DNA of 64,000 nucleotides. Origin: Sedimenticola hydrogenitrophicus (GTDB lineage: Bacteria; Pseudomonadota; Gammaproteobacteria; Chromatiales; Chromatiaceae). Below the pieces are notes generated by a model that worked only from the letters and a program-made list of their open reading frames with translations, was not told where the DNA came from and did no database searches. Position 1 is the first letter of the stretch. Each line of letters begins with the position of its first letter. The position numbers and the translations under genes are program-made. Location: the NCBI RefSeq assembly GCF_029017505.1, contig NZ_JAQGEI010000005.1, forward strand, positions 62,001-126,000, given 5' to 3'. This document shows positions 53,992-61,978 of the stretch, one piece after another.

Positions 53992-54420
53992 CTAGGCCGG
54001 CGACGTGGTTGAACCAGGCAGTTGATCGTTCTCCACCTTGAGGCTCGCACAGCATTCCTGCAGTAGTACCAGCGCTTCCTCGCCAAGTGCATGCAATTCC
54101 GGTTTGTCGGTCAACTGCAGTACAGCTGTGGGATCCATGAACGCTATCGTTACGCTTCCATTGGCTTCTTCGCGTACAACCACGTTGCAAGGCAGAAGCA
54201 ATCCGATGTCGGAATCGGCCTCGATTGCGCGGTGGGCAAGTGTCGGGTTGCAGGCGCCGAGTATGCGATACGGCCGATGTTCGATGTTGAGTTTAGTTTT
54301 CAGTGTCGCCTTGATATCAATATCGGTGATCACACCGAAGCCTTCTTTTTTCAAAGCCTCTGTGACTTTCATGACGGCGGTATCGAATCGTAGCTCTAGC
54401 TGAGTGCTGAATCCGTACAT
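53992..54420 (-). CDS. DUF302 protein
   Basis: A 142-residue soluble protein from ATG 54420, chosen because AAGGAG precedes it (an in-frame upstream start at 54450 lacks one). It shows the DUF302 pattern: [53 protein letters not shown]. The fold is a small alpha/beta domain of unknown function, often near stress or sulfur genes. Sites 9 and 10 lie in its upstream region. Confidence 0.88.
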   Translation of the reverse strand: MYGFSTQLELRFDTAVMKVTEALKKEGFGVITDIDIKATLKTKLNIEHRPYRILGACNPTLAHRAIEADSDIGLLLPCNVVVREEANGSVTIAFMDPTAVLQLTDKPELHALGEEALVLLQECCASLKVENDQLPGSTTSPA

Positions 54421-54691
54421 GAATCCGCTCCTTGTTTTGTGGTGGAACAATTAATGCTGTTCGCTCTTCTGTTAGTTCTCATCCTGCTTCTTGCCCGGCA
54501 GCTGCCATGTTCTTTCCGCCTATCAAAACAGCAGTATGCAAGTTGTTGCAAAGGTTCAAGTGCCTCATGGCCAAGCTCCGTTCAGGGTTGAATAGAAGCG
54601 CGGTTCCGTTACTAGCCACAATGCACATGCGCGGAGCTAGCATAACCAATATGCCAGCACATCCTTTATAGATGCCTTTCTGGTCAGCGTC

Positions 54692-54707
54692 TGTACGCCA
54701 TCGCACA
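54692..54707. promoter_or_regulatory. Crp/Fnr-type palindrome, site 9
   Basis: TGTACGCCATCGCACA preceded by CGTC; a full consensus match, differing from site 8 at a single base. It lies 271 bases upstream of the DUF302 gene. Confidence 0.65.
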
Positions 54708-54751
54708 TAGCTCGTCGATCACCCGTTATGGTGCCAGATTCACAACTCTGT

Positions 54752-54955
54752 CTATCTGTACGATAGCGTACGGACAAGACCCTCAGAATCGACGACATTT
54801 GTGTCGCTGACAGTTGCATCGCTCGCGGGAAAAACCGCTGGTGCGCAATTGGGCGCATCCCCACTCCCCCCCGATTCGATCTGCGATTCGTGCAGGTCTA
54901 CATATTCGAATACCTGACGAAGTGCCTGCTCGCAATCGATCTCCCATTTGGTCAT
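54752..54955 (-). CDS. Short anti-sigma-factor-like protein, probably truncated
   Basis: A 67-residue frame with a good GGGGGA site before ATG 54955. The first 25 residues (KWEIDCEQALRQVFEYVD) resemble the start of zf-HC2 anti-sigma factors, but the HxxxCxxC zinc motif that should follow is absent. The tail (GDAPNCAPAVFPASD onward) is not family-like, and its last codons run into operator site 10. It is likely the cut start of an anti-sigma gene. No sigma-factor gene is nearby. Confidence 0.5.
   Translation of the reverse strand: MTKWEIDCEQALRQVFEYVDLHESQIESGGSGDAPNCAPAVFPASDATVSDTNVVDSEGLVRTLSYR
54757..54772. promoter_or_regulatory. Crp/Fnr-type palindrome, site 10
   Basis: TGTACGATAGCGTACG followed by GAC; one mismatch at the last base. 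Its centre is 65 bases from that of site 9. Confidence 0.55.
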
Positions 54956-55045
54956 AACACGTCCCCCTTGATTGTAGAGACGCAGCACCGAAACCGCCCC
55001 GACGCACGCAGTCGATGCGCTAATGATGACATTAGTCAAAAATTT

Positions 55046-55072
55046 GGAACCGTTTCGAACACACCCGCGTCT
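55046..55072 (+). promoter_or_regulatory. ECF-sigma (RpoE-type) promoter
   Basis: GGAACC at 55046-55051 and CGTCT at 55068-55072 with a 16-base spacer, the classic extracytoplasmic-function sigma pattern. It points to the DUF2917 gene 60 bases downstream, and the truncated anti-sigma-like gene is divergent from it. Confidence 0.6.
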
Positions 55073-55131
55073 TTTGCGGTGAGACACATTGAAGCCGAAG
55101 TGTCGATTCACAGAAACCGAGAGGAAAGACC

Positions 55132-55464
55132 ATGACTACTGCCATTGCAGTCGACCCGCCACAACGGCCCAGTGACATAAGCGCGTTCAGCGCATGCAAG
55201 AACACCTTCGCCCATAACCGGAGCGCCCCGCTCGGATCCGTGCTGGTCGCCGGGCGTTTTTCGCTCGCCGATCGCGATCCCGTTACCATCACCGCCGTTC
55301 CCGGCCTCGTCGTACATGTGCATTCGGGGTTGCTGTGGGTGACGGGGGCGGCGGACAACCGCCGTCATCGGGTGCGCACCGGTGAGCGGTTTATCGCGTA
55401 TGACGAGAGACTGCTGACCGTGTCGACGCGCGAGCGCACCGAGCTGCAGCTGGTGTGGCCGTGA
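55132..55464 (+). CDS. DUF2917 protein
   Basis: A 110-residue protein preceded by GAGAGGAAA. The second half shows the DUF2917 pattern, a small cupin-like beta domain (GLVVHVHSGLLWVTGAADNR, RVRTGERFIAYDERLLTVST). Function unknown. It is probably transcribed from the ECF-type promoter at 55046 together with the haemoglobin-like gene that follows. Confidence 0.7.
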   Translation: MTTAIAVDPPQRPSDISAFSACKNTFAHNRSAPLGSVLVAGRFSLADRDPVTITAVPGLVVHVHSGLLWVTGAADNRRHRVRTGERFIAYDERLLTVSTRERTELQLVWP

Positions 55465-55526
55465 TCGGCGATCACACAAACGGAGAACAACAGATGAAAC
55501 ACTTCCATATGCAAGAGGATCAGACA

Positions 55527-56006
55527 ATGAACACACGCAAAACGAGAATACGCGCCACCCTTGGTTCCCTCGCCATGCTGCTCGCGGTATCCCAGACGGC
55601 GTTTGCGCAGGGCGGTACCGAGTCAAAGCCACAGTCGCTCTACGACCGGCTGGGTGGCTTGGCACCGATTGCAGTCGTGGTAAGCGACTTCATCGACGCC
55701 CTCGTGCCCGATGCGGTCCTCAACGCCAATCCGGCGATCGACGCCGCCAGGACACGGGTGCCGGCGCCGTATCTGAAGTATCACGTCACCGCCCTGGTGT
55801 GTCAGGTCACCGGTGGCCCATGCTAGTACCAGGGTCGTGACATGAAGCCCTCGCACGCGCACCTGAACATCACGGAGCAGGAGTGGGAACGCATGGTCGT
55901 CGTATTTCAGGGGGTACTCGCCAGGCACCAGGTACCGGCACAGGAGACCCAGGAGCTCCTGGCGATCGTCGGTTCGACGAAACCGGACACCGTCGCATCG
56001 CGCTAG
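55527..56006 (+). pseudogene. Exported group-1 truncated haemoglobin with an internal amber codon
   Basis: ATG 55527 (AGAGGAT upstream) gives a signal peptide (to AFA) followed by SLYDRLGGLAPIAVVVSDFI, the start of a truncated globin. The haem-pocket region reads KYHVTALVCQVTGGPC, then TAG (55824-55826), then YQGRDMKPSHAHLNITEQEW and a normal C-terminal helix to a stop at 56006. Family members normally have Lys, Gln or another residue where TAG stands, so a single base change split the gene. Starts at 55494 and 55455 are also in frame. Unless the amber is read through, the product lacks the last helices. Confidence 0.8.
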
Positions 56007-56102
56007 CAATGAGAGATCTGCCGGGGTCGCGGCGCCAAACCGCGTCCCCGGCAACGCATCAGCCTGGAAAGTCGCAGCCCTACGACAGACCCCCACAAAT
56101 CA

Positions 56103-56363
56103 GTGGCCGGCTATTTCCTGCGCAAGCTGGAGATTCCGTTGGTGCCGGTTATCCTGGGCCTGTTGTTGGGGCCGGAGATGGAGAAGAATCTGGGGCACGC
56201 CCTGATACTGTCCGACGGTGACTGGAGCATCCTCTGGGCCAGCCCCCTGGCCATGGGGCTCTGGATAGTGGCCGGTCTGGGATTGGTGTTGCCCTGCCTG
56301 GTCGGCCCTCTGCTGCGCCGGCGGATGAACGCGGCGATGAAGGAGAGCCCGGTCAGCGATTGA
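56103..56363 (+). pseudogene. C-terminal fragment of tctA
   Basis: Codons match the last 86 of tctA (VAGYFLRKLEIPLVPVILG to PVSD) with very few changes. The rest of the gene is absent; the upstream DNA is the end of the haemoglobin region. It marks the left edge of duplication copy 2. Confidence 0.92.
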
Positions 56364-56577
56364 TTGTCCTGTCGATTATCGATCTGACGATTTAGCGTCA
56401 GCCTTGCACCGGGCCCTGCCCTATAATTTTTTTGTCTGCCCCGCAGGGCCGGTTTGGCTGGTGGTTTGATAGAGAGCGACGTTACCCCGACCGGGAGCAG
56501 GACTGAATGCAGCGAATGCGCGCCGCCTGGCCTATCCTGAATGCCAGGTATTGCGCAGCGACAGGGAGGATAGCGGC

Positions 56578-58092
56578 ATGCATTGGACGGGCAGACTCGC
56601 AAGACTCGGCATCGCGCCATTGCTGGCGCTCCTGTGCACCACCGCGATCGCGGGCACCACCCACTCCTTCAGCTTTCACGCCGAGTCCTATCCCGGTTCG
56701 CGCGACCGCCAGTACAAGGTGTACGTCCCGGAAGACCTCGCCGCGCCCGCCCCGCTCGTCATGGCGCTGCACGGCTGCCAGCAGACCAACGACGACGTGC
56801 TGCGTGACTGGGGCCTGACGGCGGCGGCTGAGCGCCACGGTTTCGTCCTGGTCGCCCCCTTCATCACCAGCTACGACGGGCTGCGCAACCCCAACTGCTG
56901 GGGTTTCTGGTTCGACGGCCACCGGCACGAGGGGCGCGGCGAGCCCGAGGATCTGCGCCGCATTGCGCAAGCGGTCGAGACCCGCTTCGCGGTCGATCCG
57001 GCGCGCCGCTACATCACCGGCCTCTCCTCGGGCGGGGCGATGGCTGCGGTGGCGGCCACCACCCACAACGAATACTGGGCGGCCGCGGCGGTGGCCGCCG
57101 CGCTACCCTATGGCGAGGACGCCGCGTCGGTCTCGCTCTCGGGCCGGTGCCCCGGCACTGCCACATTCCACAGTGTCACGCGCGTCGCGGCCGACATGCG
57201 CGCCGAACTCGACGACCCCTTCCCGATTCCGCTCATGGTGCTGCAGAACGAACGCGACTGCAGCGTGGTGCAACCTGCCGGACACAATCTGCGCGACGCG
57301 CAGTTGCGCGTGTTCGGCCGTCCGCCCTACGATACGCCAGCCGGTGCCCGCGCCGTGCGACGCCCCTGCAGCCCGGTCTCGGGGGGCGATGATTACGGTT
57401 GCCTGCACACCCTCTACACCGCGGACGGCACCGCCGCGTCCCGCTCGCTGGTGGAGACGGTGTTCTACAACGGCCCCCTCGCCACCCCCAATCCGAACGA
57501 CACCGACCATGGCCACTACTGGATCGGTGGGGCCGAGGGCAACGAAGGCCGCTGGTCGACGCGGGATGGACCCGTCTATCCCGAGATCGTGTGGGACTTC
57601 TTCGCCCGTCATCCGCGCGACGCTAGCGCCCCGCCCGCCGGCCAGCCGCGGATCACGTTGATCGGCCCCGATCCCCTGCGTGTCGAGCTGGGCTCATCCT
57701 TCGTCGATCCCGGCGCCAGCGTGGAGGATGGGGAGGACGGTGCGCTAGCAGTGAGCGCCGACTGCAGCGCTGTCGACCCCGGCCATGCCGGTCGCTACAG
57801 CTGTACCTACCGCGCCACCGACAGCGACGGCCACAGCGCGGTTGCGCTGCGCACGGTCGAGGTGATCGACAGCGCCGCACCGCAGCCCAGCTGCACCGTG
57901 GTGCGCGCCGCGCCCGCCAGCCACATCCTTGCCGGACGCGCGGTGAACGGTGGCTGGTTCGGGCTGCGCGCCCTCGCCACCGGGGATGCCGCGGATATCG
58001 GGTACGCTTGGGACTTCTGGTTCACGGTCACGCTCTACGAGGGCCTGCCGGGGCAGTGGTATGCGTGGGTACCGGCAGCATGCCGGGAATAG
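56578..58092 (+). CDS. Extracellular PHB-depolymerase-family esterase with Ig-like module
   Basis: A 504-residue secreted hydrolase. AGGGAGGA precedes ATG 56578. Signal peptide to AIA. The CE1/PHB-depolymerase catalytic domain (about 30-345) shows YVPEDLAAPAPLVMALHGCQQ, the nucleophile box GLSSGGAMA, a likely acid in NERDC and the catalytic His in DHGHYWIGG. Next comes an Ig-like surface module (about 360-435, ELGSSFVDPGASVEDGEDG) and a C-terminal module of about 60 residues with paired cysteines, probably for binding. Substrates may be short-chain polyesters or feruloyl-type esters. Confidence 0.88.
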   Translation: MHWTGRLARLGIAPLLALLCTTAIAGTTHSFSFHAESYPGSRDRQYKVYVPEDLAAPAPLVMALHGCQQTNDDVLRDWGLTAAAERHGFVLVAPFITSYDGLRNPNCWGFWFDGHRHEGRGEPEDLRRIAQAVETRFAVDPARRYITGLSSGGAMAAVAATTHNEYWAAAAVAAALPYGEDAASVSLSGRCPGTATFHSVTRVAADMRAELDDPFPIPLMVLQNERDCSVVQPAGHNLRDAQLRVFGRPPYDTPAGARAVRRPCSPVSGGDDYGCLHTLYTADGTAASRSLVETVFYNGPLATPNPNDTDHGHYWIGGAEGNEGRWSTRDGPVYPEIVWDFFARHPRDASAPPAGQPRITLIGPDPLRVELGSSFVDPGASVEDGEDGALAVSADCSAVDPGHAGRYSCTYRATDSDGHSAVALRTVEVIDSAAPQPSCTVVRAAPASHILAGRAVNGGWFGLRALATGDAADIGYAWDFWFTVTLYEGLPGQWYAWVPAACRE

Positions 58093-58181
58093 GAGATGGT
58101 TTCTCCCGATCACGCGGAGCGTCCAGCCAGATCAGTCAACGGACCCAGCGCCCTTACTGACGGGGGTTGGCCCGGTTCGTG

Positions 58182-59450
58182 TCACCGGCAGCGCGCCGCG
58201 ACGGCGTGGGTGAGGATCGATCCGGTTTCGTAGTAGCCCTGGCGCACGGCCACGAAGCTCTCGCGATGCGCGGTGACGGGTGCGATGGGCAGCAGACCCG
58301 GATCGTCTCGCAACAGCGCCTGCGCCGCCAGCGTACCGAAGGTGACGCCCGGCCCGATCCCGCGGCCGGAATAGCCGAAACAGCTATAGCCGCGCGCACC
58401 CAATTTGACGATTTTCGGGATGTGATCGCCGGTCATTGCGATGCGTCCGCACCATGCCTGTTCCAGCCTGCGGCGCCCAAGCCAGGGGAAGAGCTGTCGA
58501 AGCTTGCGATCCGACCAACTCGTGTGCACCTTTGCACCGGGTCCCTCCAGGTTACCGATACCGCCGATGATCAGGCGCCCGGTGAGATCGATGCGGAACG
58601 AGGACATTACCAGGGCGGTATCCCAGCACCCTTCGCCGCCCGGCAGGAGGCGTGCGCGTTCGTTGTCACTGAGCGGGGGGGTGGCTGCCTGGAAGTAGTG
58701 CAGCGGCACGGTTTGCGGTGCCTGTGCTCCCGCCGCCGATCGGTGATAGGCGTTGGTCGCCAACAGCAGCGACCCGGCCGCTACCTGTCCCGCGTCGGTT
58801 TCCACCACCCAGGAATCGCCCGTCTTCGTCAGCCGGCGCACCGGACTGTTGGCATGCAGGTGGGCGCCGTGCTCCGCCGCGGCACGGGCCAGGCCGCGAC
58901 ACAGAGCCAGCGGCTGCACCGTCCCGGCCCGCGCGTCATGGAGCGCGCCGTGAAACCGCAACGACCCGGTACGGCGCGCGGTCTCGGCGGCGTCGAGCAG
59001 CGTGACCGGGGCCCCGCGTGCCTGCTGCTGACGCAAGCGGTTCTGGAGTTCCCGCAGGCCGGCCGGCGAGTGGGCGCAATGCAGGGTGCCGTGGCGTACC
59101 GGTTCGCAGTCGATCGCGTACCGCTCGATGAGGGTGAATACACGCTCGGGCGCGGCGTCCAGTTGCGATAGCAGCCGCTCGCCCTCGCCACTGCCGAGGG
59201 ACTTCAGGATCACCTTGGGCGGCAGCCACAGGCCTGCATTTACCAAACCCACGTTGCGCCCCGAGCCGCCGTGGCCGATCTCCGCCGCCTCGATCAGACA
59301 CACCTGCGCGCCGGAGCGGGCGGCCTCCAGCGCCGCGGCGGTCCCGGTATAGCCGCCGCCGATCACCACCAGGTCGACCGTCTTGCGCTGCGCCAGGGGA
59401 GGCGCGCGGACCGCCTCCCGGCAGGTGGCCTGCCACAGGTTAGATGTCAA
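58182..59450 (-). CDS. FAD-dependent amine/amino-acid oxidoreductase, AmaA (L-pipecolate oxidase)-like
   Basis: A 422-residue DAO-family flavoenzyme. The FAD motif is VVIGGGYTGTAAALEAARSG near residue 28, with GGSGRNVGLVNAGLW following and the C-terminal GARGYSCFGYSGRGIGPGVT. It overlaps the AmaB-like gene by 11 bases. In Pseudomonas putida an amaB-amaA pair oxidises L-pipecolate and then its semialdehyde; the same pairing here suggests pipecolate oxidase. A PuuB-like polyamine oxidase remains an alternative. Confidence 0.8.
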   Translation of the reverse strand: MTSNLWQATCREAVRAPPLAQRKTVDLVVIGGGYTGTAAALEAARSGAQVCLIEAAEIGHGGSGRNVGLVNAGLWLPPKVILKSLGSGEGERLLSQLDAAPERVFTLIERYAIDCEPVRHGTLHCAHSPAGLRELQNRLRQQQARGAPVTLLDAAETARRTGSLRFHGALHDARAGTVQPLALCRGLARAAAEHGAHLHANSPVRRLTKTGDSWVVETDAGQVAAGSLLLATNAYHRSAAGAQAPQTVPLHYFQAATPPLSDNERARLLPGGEGCWDTALVMSSFRIDLTGRLIIGGIGNLEGPGAKVHTSWSDRKLRQLFPWLGRRRLEQAWCGRIAMTGDHIPKIVKLGARGYSCFGYSGRGIGPGVTFGTLAAQALLRDDPGLLPIAPVTAHRESFVAVRQGYYETGSILTHAVAARCR

Positions 59451-60939
59451 ACTTCACCCCCTGTGCCAGCGGCAGTTCGGCGGAGAAGTTCACGGTGTTG
59501 GTCTGGCGCCGCATATAGCCCTTCCACGCATCCGAACCGCTTTCGCGGCCTCCGCCGGTCTCCTTCTCGCCACCGAAGGCGCCGCCGATTTCGGCGCCCG
59601 AGGGACCGATGTTGACGTTGGCGATACCGCAGTCGGAACCGGCAGCGGAGAGGAAGGTCTCCGCCTCGCGCAGGTTGAGTGTAAAGATGCAGGAGGAGAG
59701 CCCCTGGGGCACGTCGTTGTGCAGCACGATGGCCTCTTCCAGCGTCTCGTAGCCCAAGACGTAGAGGATGGGGGCGAAGGTCTCGCGGCGCACGATTCCG
59801 CTCTGCGCTGGCATCTCGACGATGGCCGGTTCCACGTAGGCGCCGCCCTCCGGCACCCCCGAGCTGACGATCCGGCCGCCGTGGATGGTGCCACCTTCCG
59901 CCCTGGCCTGCGCCAGTGCCGCCTGCATGCGCTCGCGTGCGGCGGTGTCGACGAGCGGCCCCACCAGCGTCCCGGGTGTGCGCGGGTCGCCGATGGGCAG
60001 GCTGGCGTAGGCCTGGGTCAGGCGGCCCACCAACTCCTGGCGGATCGAACGGTGGACGATGAGGCGCCGCAGCGAGGTGCAGCGCTGGCCCGCCGTCCCC
60101 ACCGCCGAGAAGACGATGGCGCGCACCGCCATGTCCAGATCGGCCGACGGGGCCACGATCATGGCATTGTTGCCACCCAGTTCCAGGATCGGCCGCCCGA
60201 AGCGCGCCATCACTTTGGGGCCGACCGCGGCGCCCATGCGCGTGGAACCCGTGGCCGAGACGATGGGCACATCCGGCGACGCCACCAGCGCCTCACCGAC
60301 GGCAGGACCGCCGATCACCAGTTGCACCAGCCCCTCGGGCGCGTCGCCGAAGCGCTGCAGCGCCCGCTCCAGTGCCTTCATGGAGGCCAGGGCCGAGAGC
60401 GGCGTCTTCTCGGAGGGTTTCCATATCACCGGATCACCGCACACCAGCGCCAGCGCCGTGTTCCAGGCCCACACCGCGACCGGGAAGTTGAAGGCGCTGA
60501 TCACGGCGCAGGGGCCGAGCGGGTGCCAGCTCTCCATCATGCGGTGGCCGGGGCGTTCGGAGGCGATGGTCAGGCCGTAGAGCTGGCGCGACAGACCCAC
60601 GGCGAAATCGCAGATGTCGATCATCTCCTGTACCTCGCCCAGGCCCTCGGAGAGTATCTTGCCCGCCTCCAGGGTCACCACGGTGCCCAATGCCGCCTTG
60701 GAGGTGCGCAGCTCCTCGCCCAGCAGCCGCACCAGCTCGCCGCGGCGCGGGGAGGGCACCTGGCGCCAGGCAAGGAAGGCCTGCTGCGCCCGGGCGATCA
60801 CCCGGGGCATGTCGGCCGGGTCGGTCTCCTTGATCCGCGCGATCTCCGCCCCGTCGATGGGCGAGTGCACGGCCAGGGTTCCGCCGCTCAGCTCGTTCTG
60901 GCTCAGGCCGGCGGCCTCGAGGATCTGTTGATGATTCAT
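59440..60939 (-). CDS. ALDH7-type aldehyde dehydrogenase, AmaB-like
   Basis: A 499-residue NAD(P)-dependent dehydrogenase of the aminoadipate-semialdehyde (ALDH7) class. Landmarks: SAFNFPVAVWAWNTALALVC, WKPSEKTPLSALA, GSTRMG, the catalytic Glu in LELGGNNAMIV, the catalytic Cys in GTAGQRCTSLRRL, SDCGIANVNIGPSGAEIGGA and FGGEKETGGGRESGSDAWK. It would convert 2-aminoadipate 6-semialdehyde (piperideine-6-carboxylate) to 2-aminoadipate in lysine breakdown. Confidence 0.9.
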   Translation of the reverse strand: MNHQQILEAAGLSQNELSGGTLAVHSPIDGAEIARIKETDPADMPRVIARAQQAFLAWRQVPSPRRGELVRLLGEELRTSKAALGTVVTLEAGKILSEGLGEVQEMIDICDFAVGLSRQLYGLTIASERPGHRMMESWHPLGPCAVISAFNFPVAVWAWNTALALVCGDPVIWKPSEKTPLSALASMKALERALQRFGDAPEGLVQLVIGGPAVGEALVASPDVPIVSATGSTRMGAAVGPKVMARFGRPILELGGNNAMIVAPSADLDMAVRAIVFSAVGTAGQRCTSLRRLIVHRSIRQELVGRLTQAYASLPIGDPRTPGTLVGPLVDTAARERMQAALAQARAEGGTIHGGRIVSSGVPEGGAYVEPAIVEMPAQSGIVRRETFAPILYVLGYETLEEAIVLHNDVPQGLSSCIFTLNLREAETFLSAAGSDCGIANVNIGPSGAEIGGAFGGEKETGGGRESGSDAWKGYMRRQTNTVNFSAELPLAQGVKFDI

Positions 60940-60940
60940 T

Positions 60941-61978
60941 TCACACTCCCGTGGTGACGGTCTTGCGCTGCTCGTCCATGCCCACGGAGGCCAGCAGCGG
61001 TTGCGTCTGTTGCTGTTGCTGAAAATCGGATTTGTCCCGCAGGCCGCGCCACTCCGTGAGGATCAGCGCCTGCGCCACCGCACCACCCAGGGTGGTGCCG
61101 GGACCGGTGATGATGAACAGGTCGGGGGCGAACTCGCGGGCTGCGATACGCACCGCCTGGGTGAAATTGTAGGTCTCTGTCACCTGCTGGCCCAGGGTGT
61201 AGTCCCACAGCGCCAGCGGATCGCAGGCCCCGGGCCACCAGATCGCGCCGCGGCCGTCGATCATCGGCAGCCTGGGCTGGTTGAACATCGTCGGTGCCAG
61301 CCGCGCCCGGCCGCGTTCGGCCACCGGTGCCTGCAGGGTGCAGTGGAAGCCCGCATGGTTGACCAGGCGCAGGGGAAAGCGATCCTGCTGCGGCGGGACG
61401 GCGCCCTCAAAGGCCGCCAGCCCCGCCTCGTTGCCGGCCAGCACCAGCATCCCGCCGAGATCGATGGAGAGCGCCAGCAGATGATCGGGGCGGGCGTCGA
61501 TCTCCGCCACCCGCGCCAACAGCGCCGCCTTGCGCCCGGCATCCGCTACCCACCCTTCTTCCACGAAGGGGTAGATGAGCTGGCCGCCGATCAGCGCCTC
61601 CTGCATCAGCGTGCCCATGGTGTTGGCGACCTCGAATCCCGCCTCGGCCGTCAAGGCCCCGCCCACGGCCAGCGTCGAGTACCAGCCCAGGGAGTTGCCG
61701 GTCACGGCGACCACCTCAATCTGCTCTCGATCGATGGCGCGGAAGTCACCCAGCGTCGCCGCGTAGATCAACGCCGAGGCGTTGTCGCCCCGCGTATGCG
61801 TGGCGAGCGAATAACGGGTCGCGCCGTCCAGGGCCGACAGCGTCTCCTGCCCGAGTGCCGCACGCCGGGCATCGAAGGCCTCGAGCAGTCCCTTGTTGCC
61901 GAAGTGGCGCTGTAGGTAGCCGAGCTCGCTCTTGGTGTAGGTACCCCGCCCGGGGCAGATGACCACGGCGCTCTTCAT
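60941..61978 (-). CDS. FabD-like acyltransferase in the lysine-type operon
   Basis: A 345-residue protein with the malonyl-CoA:ACP transacylase fold. ICPGRGTYT stands for the usual PGQG motif, the nucleophile box is VTGNSLGWYSTLAVGGAL and the His motif is NHAGFHCTLQ. ATG 61978 overlaps the E1 gene stop (ATGA), and its own stop is one base before the AmaB-like gene. No ACP or fatty-acid gene is nearby, so a role in fatty-acid synthesis is unlikely; an acyl transfer linked to the neighbouring dehydrogenase is possible. The C-terminus carries a Q-rich segment. Confidence 0.8.
   Translation of the reverse strand: MKSAVVICPGRGTYTKSELGYLQRHFGNKGLLEAFDARRAALGQETLSALDGATRYSLATHTRGDNASALIYAATLGDFRAIDREQIEVVAVTGNSLGWYSTLAVGGALTAEAGFEVANTMGTLMQEALIGGQLIYPFVEEGWVADAGRKAALLARVAEIDARPDHLLALSIDLGGMLVLAGNEAGLAAFEGAVPPQQDRFPLRLVNHAGFHCTLQAPVAERGRARLAPTMFNQPRLPMIDGRGAIWWPGACDPLALWDYTLGQQVTETYNFTQAVRIAAREFAPDLFIITGPGTTLGGAVAQALILTEWRGLRDKSDFQQQQQTQPLLASVGMDEQRKTVTTGV

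Larger units (their letters stand above)
56103..58122 (+). repeat. Segmental duplication, copy 2
   Basis: Second copy of 42008-42976, here with the esterase gene complete and tctA reduced to its tail. The match starts abruptly inside a tctA codon and fades after the esterase stop. Confidence 0.92.
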
